From: Salinivirgaceae bacterium
GTDB lineage: Bacteria; Bacteroidota; Bacteroidia; Bacteroidales; SZUA-534
Direction of reading: 5' to 3'
NCBI GenBank assembly: GCA_017650325.1
Contig: JAGCFC010000207.1
Coordinates: forward strand, 1-42,310
Length of the DNA: 42,310 nt
Positions 40,391 to 42,310 of this stretch are shown piece after piece (within the stretch, counting starts at the first letter, position 1; each line of letters opens with the position of its first letter). The notes beneath the pieces were generated by a model. That model was not told where the DNA came from and did not search any database. It worked only from the letters and a program-made list of their open reading frames with translations. Both the position numbers and the translations under genes were made by a program.

Positions 40391-42310
40391 ATGAAACGTA
40401 TTCTTTCTTTCCTTTTTGTTGCCGTGCTTGCAGGGCAGGCGTGTGCTGCGACAACTTTCACTATTGGTAATTTGAAATACACAGTAACCGATGAAACAAA
40501 CCATTACGTTTCGGTTGCCAAAAGCTCAACATCTGGCGCTATCGATCTTCAACCAAAAGTAACAAATACAATCGATGGTATAGAATACACTGTTACAAGC
40601 ATCGGCGATGGTGCGTTCTCTAATTGCAGCAGCCTAACATCAGTCATCATTCCAAATTCTGTTACAAGCATAGGCAGCGATGCGTTTCGTGGTTGCCGCA
40701 GCCTGACATCCGTCACCATTCCAAATTCGGTTACAAGCATTGGCGAGCGGGCGTTCGAAGGTTGCAGAGGCCTGACATCCGTCACAATTCCTAATTCAGT
40801 TACAAGCATAGGCGAGCGGGCGTTCGAAGATTGCAGAGGCCTGACATCCGTCACCATTCCAAATTCGGTTACAATCATCGACAACTATACGTTCTATGGT
40901 TGCAGCGGCCTGACATCCGTCACCATTCCGAATTCGCTTACAAGCATTGGCGACTATACGTTCTACAATTGCAGCAGCCTGACATCCGTCACCATTCCAA
41001 ATTCGGTTACAAGCATTGGCGACTATACGTTCTACAATTGCAGCAGCCTGACATCCGTCACCATTCCAAATTCAGTTACTAGCATTGGCGACCATGCGTT
41101 CTCTTATTGCAGCAGCCTGACATCCGTCACCATTCCAAATTCAGTTACAAGCATAGGCAGCGATGCGTTTCGTCGTTGCAGCGGCCTTACATCCGTCACC
41201 ATTCCAAATTCGGTTACAAGCATAGGCATCTATGCGTTCTTTGATTGCAGCGGACTGACAGAAATAAATGTTGAAAACGGCAATACAGCATATGCATCTG
41301 AAAATGGTGTTTTGTTCAATAAGGATAAAACCAATCTAATATGTTACCCTGCAGGTAAAACAGAAACAACATATACTATTCCAAATTCGGTTACAATCAT
41401 CGGCGACTATGCGTTTCGTGGTTGCAGCAGCCTTGCATCTGTCATCATTCCAAATTCGGTTACAAAAATTATCGACGGTTCTTTTTCTGGTTGCAGTAGC
41501 TTAACATCTATCACCATTCCAAATTCGGTTACAAGCATAGGCAACTACTCTACGTTCGCTGGTTGCAGTAGCTTAACATCTATCACCATTCCAAATTCGG
41601 TTACAAGCATAGGCGGCTCTGCGTTCTACAATTGCAGCAGCCTTGCATCCGTCACCATTCCAAATTCTGTTACAAGCATAGGCGACTATGCGTTCTATGG
41701 TTGCAGCGGCCTGACATCAATCACCATCCCAAATTTGGTTACAAGCATAGGCATCTATGCGTTCTATGGTTGCACCGGACTGACTGCTATTTGTTACGAA
41801 GGCCGTAGTGAGCCAACATATCAATCTTCTTCATTTGCCAATATGTACATAAAAATACCCGTGTGTGTGCCAGAAGATTATACTTCTGACACTTGGTGCG
41901 GTTTTCCGAATATATGTAAAGGTCACGATAAAGTAACAGATAATGCTGTAGCGGCAACTTGCACGGAGACTGGCTTAACAGAAGGTGCTCATTGCTCAAA
42001 ATGTGGAAAGATATTTACGACACAAGAAGAAATACCAGCCTTGGGCCACGACTACGGCGAAGCCACATATGTTTGGGCAGAAGATGGCAGTTCATGTACG
42101 GCAACAACCATTTGCAAACGCAATGAGAGCCACGTTGTAACTGAGAACGCTACAATAACAAGCGAGGTGACAATAGCCTCCACTTGCGAGGGAATGGGAA
42201 CCACCACATACACAGCAAAATTCACCGACAGCAAGTTCTCTAAACAAACCAAAGATGTAGTGGATATTCCAGTTTTAGGCCATGACTACGGCGAAGCCAC
42301 ATACGAATGG
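40391..42310 (+). CDS. BspA-type LRR surface protein, N-terminal part (cut by window edge)
   Basis: 640 open codons from ATG 40391 to the window end with no stop. Signal peptide MKRILSFLFVAVLAGQACA. The mature start TTFTIGNLKYTV matches that of the protein at 321-4670. LRR_5/BspA repeats of exactly 23 residues (LTSVTIPNSVTSIG..AF..CSS) occupy ~65-290 and ~325-465. They are interrupted by a module with ENGVLFNKDKTNLICYPAG that also occurs in the first LRR protein. From ~495 come Cys-containing repeats with C..C and 'ALGHDYGEATY' endings. The C-terminus, and whether it has a T9SS tail, is outside the window. Role inferred: surface adhesin. Confidence 0.88.
   Translation, partial: MKRILSFLFVAVLAGQACAATTFTIGNLKYTVTDETNHYVSVAKSSTSGAIDLQPKVTNTIDGIEYTVTSIGDGAFSNCSSLTSVIIPNSVTSIGSDAFRGCRSLTSVTIPNSVTSIGERAFEGCRGLTSVTIPNSVTSIGERAFEDCRGLTSVTIPNSVTIIDNYTFYGCSGLTSVTIPNSLTSIGDYTFYNCSSLTSVTIPNSVTSIGDYTFYNCSSLTSVTIPNSVTSIGDHAFSYCSSLTSVTIPNSVTSIGSDAFRRCSGLTSVTIPNSVTSIGIYAFFDCSGLTEINVENGNTAYASENGVLFNKDKTNLICYPAGKTETTYTIPNSVTIIGDYAFRGCSSLASVIIPNSVTKIIDGSFSGCSSLTSITIPNSVTSIGNYSTFAGCSSLTSITIPNSVTSIGGSAFYNCSSLASVTIPNSVTSIGDYAFYGCSGLTSITIPNLVTSIGIYAFYGCTGLTAICYEGRSEPTYQSSSFANMYIKIPVCVPEDYTSDTWCGFPNICKGHDKVTDNAVAATCTETGLTEGAHCSKCGKIFTTQEEIPALGHDYGEATYVWAEDGSSCTATTICKRNESHVVTENATITSEVTIASTCEGMGTTTYTAKFTDSKFSKQTKDVVDIPVLGHDYGEATYEW
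40633..41253 (+). repeat. Nine tandem 69-bp LRR units
   Basis: The CCTGACAT word recurs at 40633, 40702, 40771, 40840, 40909, 40978, 41047, 41116 and 41185, always 69 bp apart, each unit coding one 23-residue LRR. Neighbouring units differ by only a few bases, for example those starting at 40909 and 40978, including at synonymous sites. Confidence 0.92.
41431..41778 (+). repeat. Five tandem LRR units (69 bp, one of 72 bp)
   Basis: Unit starts fall at 41431, 41500, 41572, 41641 and 41710. The 41500-41571 unit carries one extra codon (NYSTFAGC), the only break in the period. Confidence 0.9.

Noticed and set aside
40633..41778. Regular repeats resembling a CRISPR array
   Set aside because: The 69-bp period is continuous, lacks unique spacers and encodes 23-residue LRR units in an open frame.

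Overview
The window looks like a chromosomal segment of a Bacteroidota bacterium, most likely a gut- or rumen-type Bacteroidales. Four kinds of evidence point there: C-terminal domains of the type IX secretion (T9SS) sorting type on two large surface proteins; BspA-type leucine-rich-repeat proteins; -7 promoter boxes of the Bacteroidota form TAnnTTTG in place of the usual -10 box, with no obvious Shine-Dalgarno sequences; and typical Bacteroidota genes (OstA-like protein, PPIase/SurA operon, TPR-PD40-OmpA protein). No phage, IS element, CRISPR array or rRNA gene was seen.

Layout. Positions 1-4670 (minus strand) hold a huge BspA-like LRR protein with a T9SS tail, followed by a truncated secreted protein. 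A divergent promoter region precedes a plus-strand run from 4946 to 15465: a second LRR/T9SS protein, a protein with three FGE-fold (SUMF1) domains, two TPM-domain membrane proteins, and five unrecognised membrane proteins (two tandem paralogues, two DUF3592-like). Many spacers in this run are low-complexity short-period repeats. Then come rplS (minus), an MBL-fold hydrolase, an AlaX-like editing protein and a YfhO-like multi-pass membrane protein (plus). A six-gene minus-strand polysaccharide operon (26358 down to 20009) encodes a flippase, a GT2 glycosyltransferase, a LicD-family phosphotransferase, an IspD/TarI-like cytidylyltransferase, an extended SDR and a CDP-glycerol glycerophosphotransferase-like protein. 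This set suggests a surface glycan carrying polyol-phosphate.

From 26482 to 31413 (plus) are an AI-2E-family transporter, an RsmI-like methyltransferase, adenosine deaminase and a PorE-like TPR/beta-propeller/OmpA protein. A thioesterase and an ACT-domain protein follow on the minus strand. From 32752 to 39651 is a tight outer-membrane-biogenesis operon (three PPIase/SurA-type chaperones, MoxR ATPase, OstA/LptA-like protein). tRNA-Ser(UGA) has a clear promoter and terminator. The window ends inside a third BspA-type gene built from near-identical 69-bp tandem repeats.

Together the genes are weighted to the cell envelope: T9SS-exported adhesin-like proteins, a T9SS-type periplasmic/outer-membrane component, outer-membrane chaperones and surface-glycan synthesis. 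The two best candidates for something undescribed are the polyol-phosphate glycan operon and the 4946-15465 envelope cluster. A third notable signal is a short dispersed palindrome that lies inside two T9SS-tail coding regions and also in an intergenic spacer.
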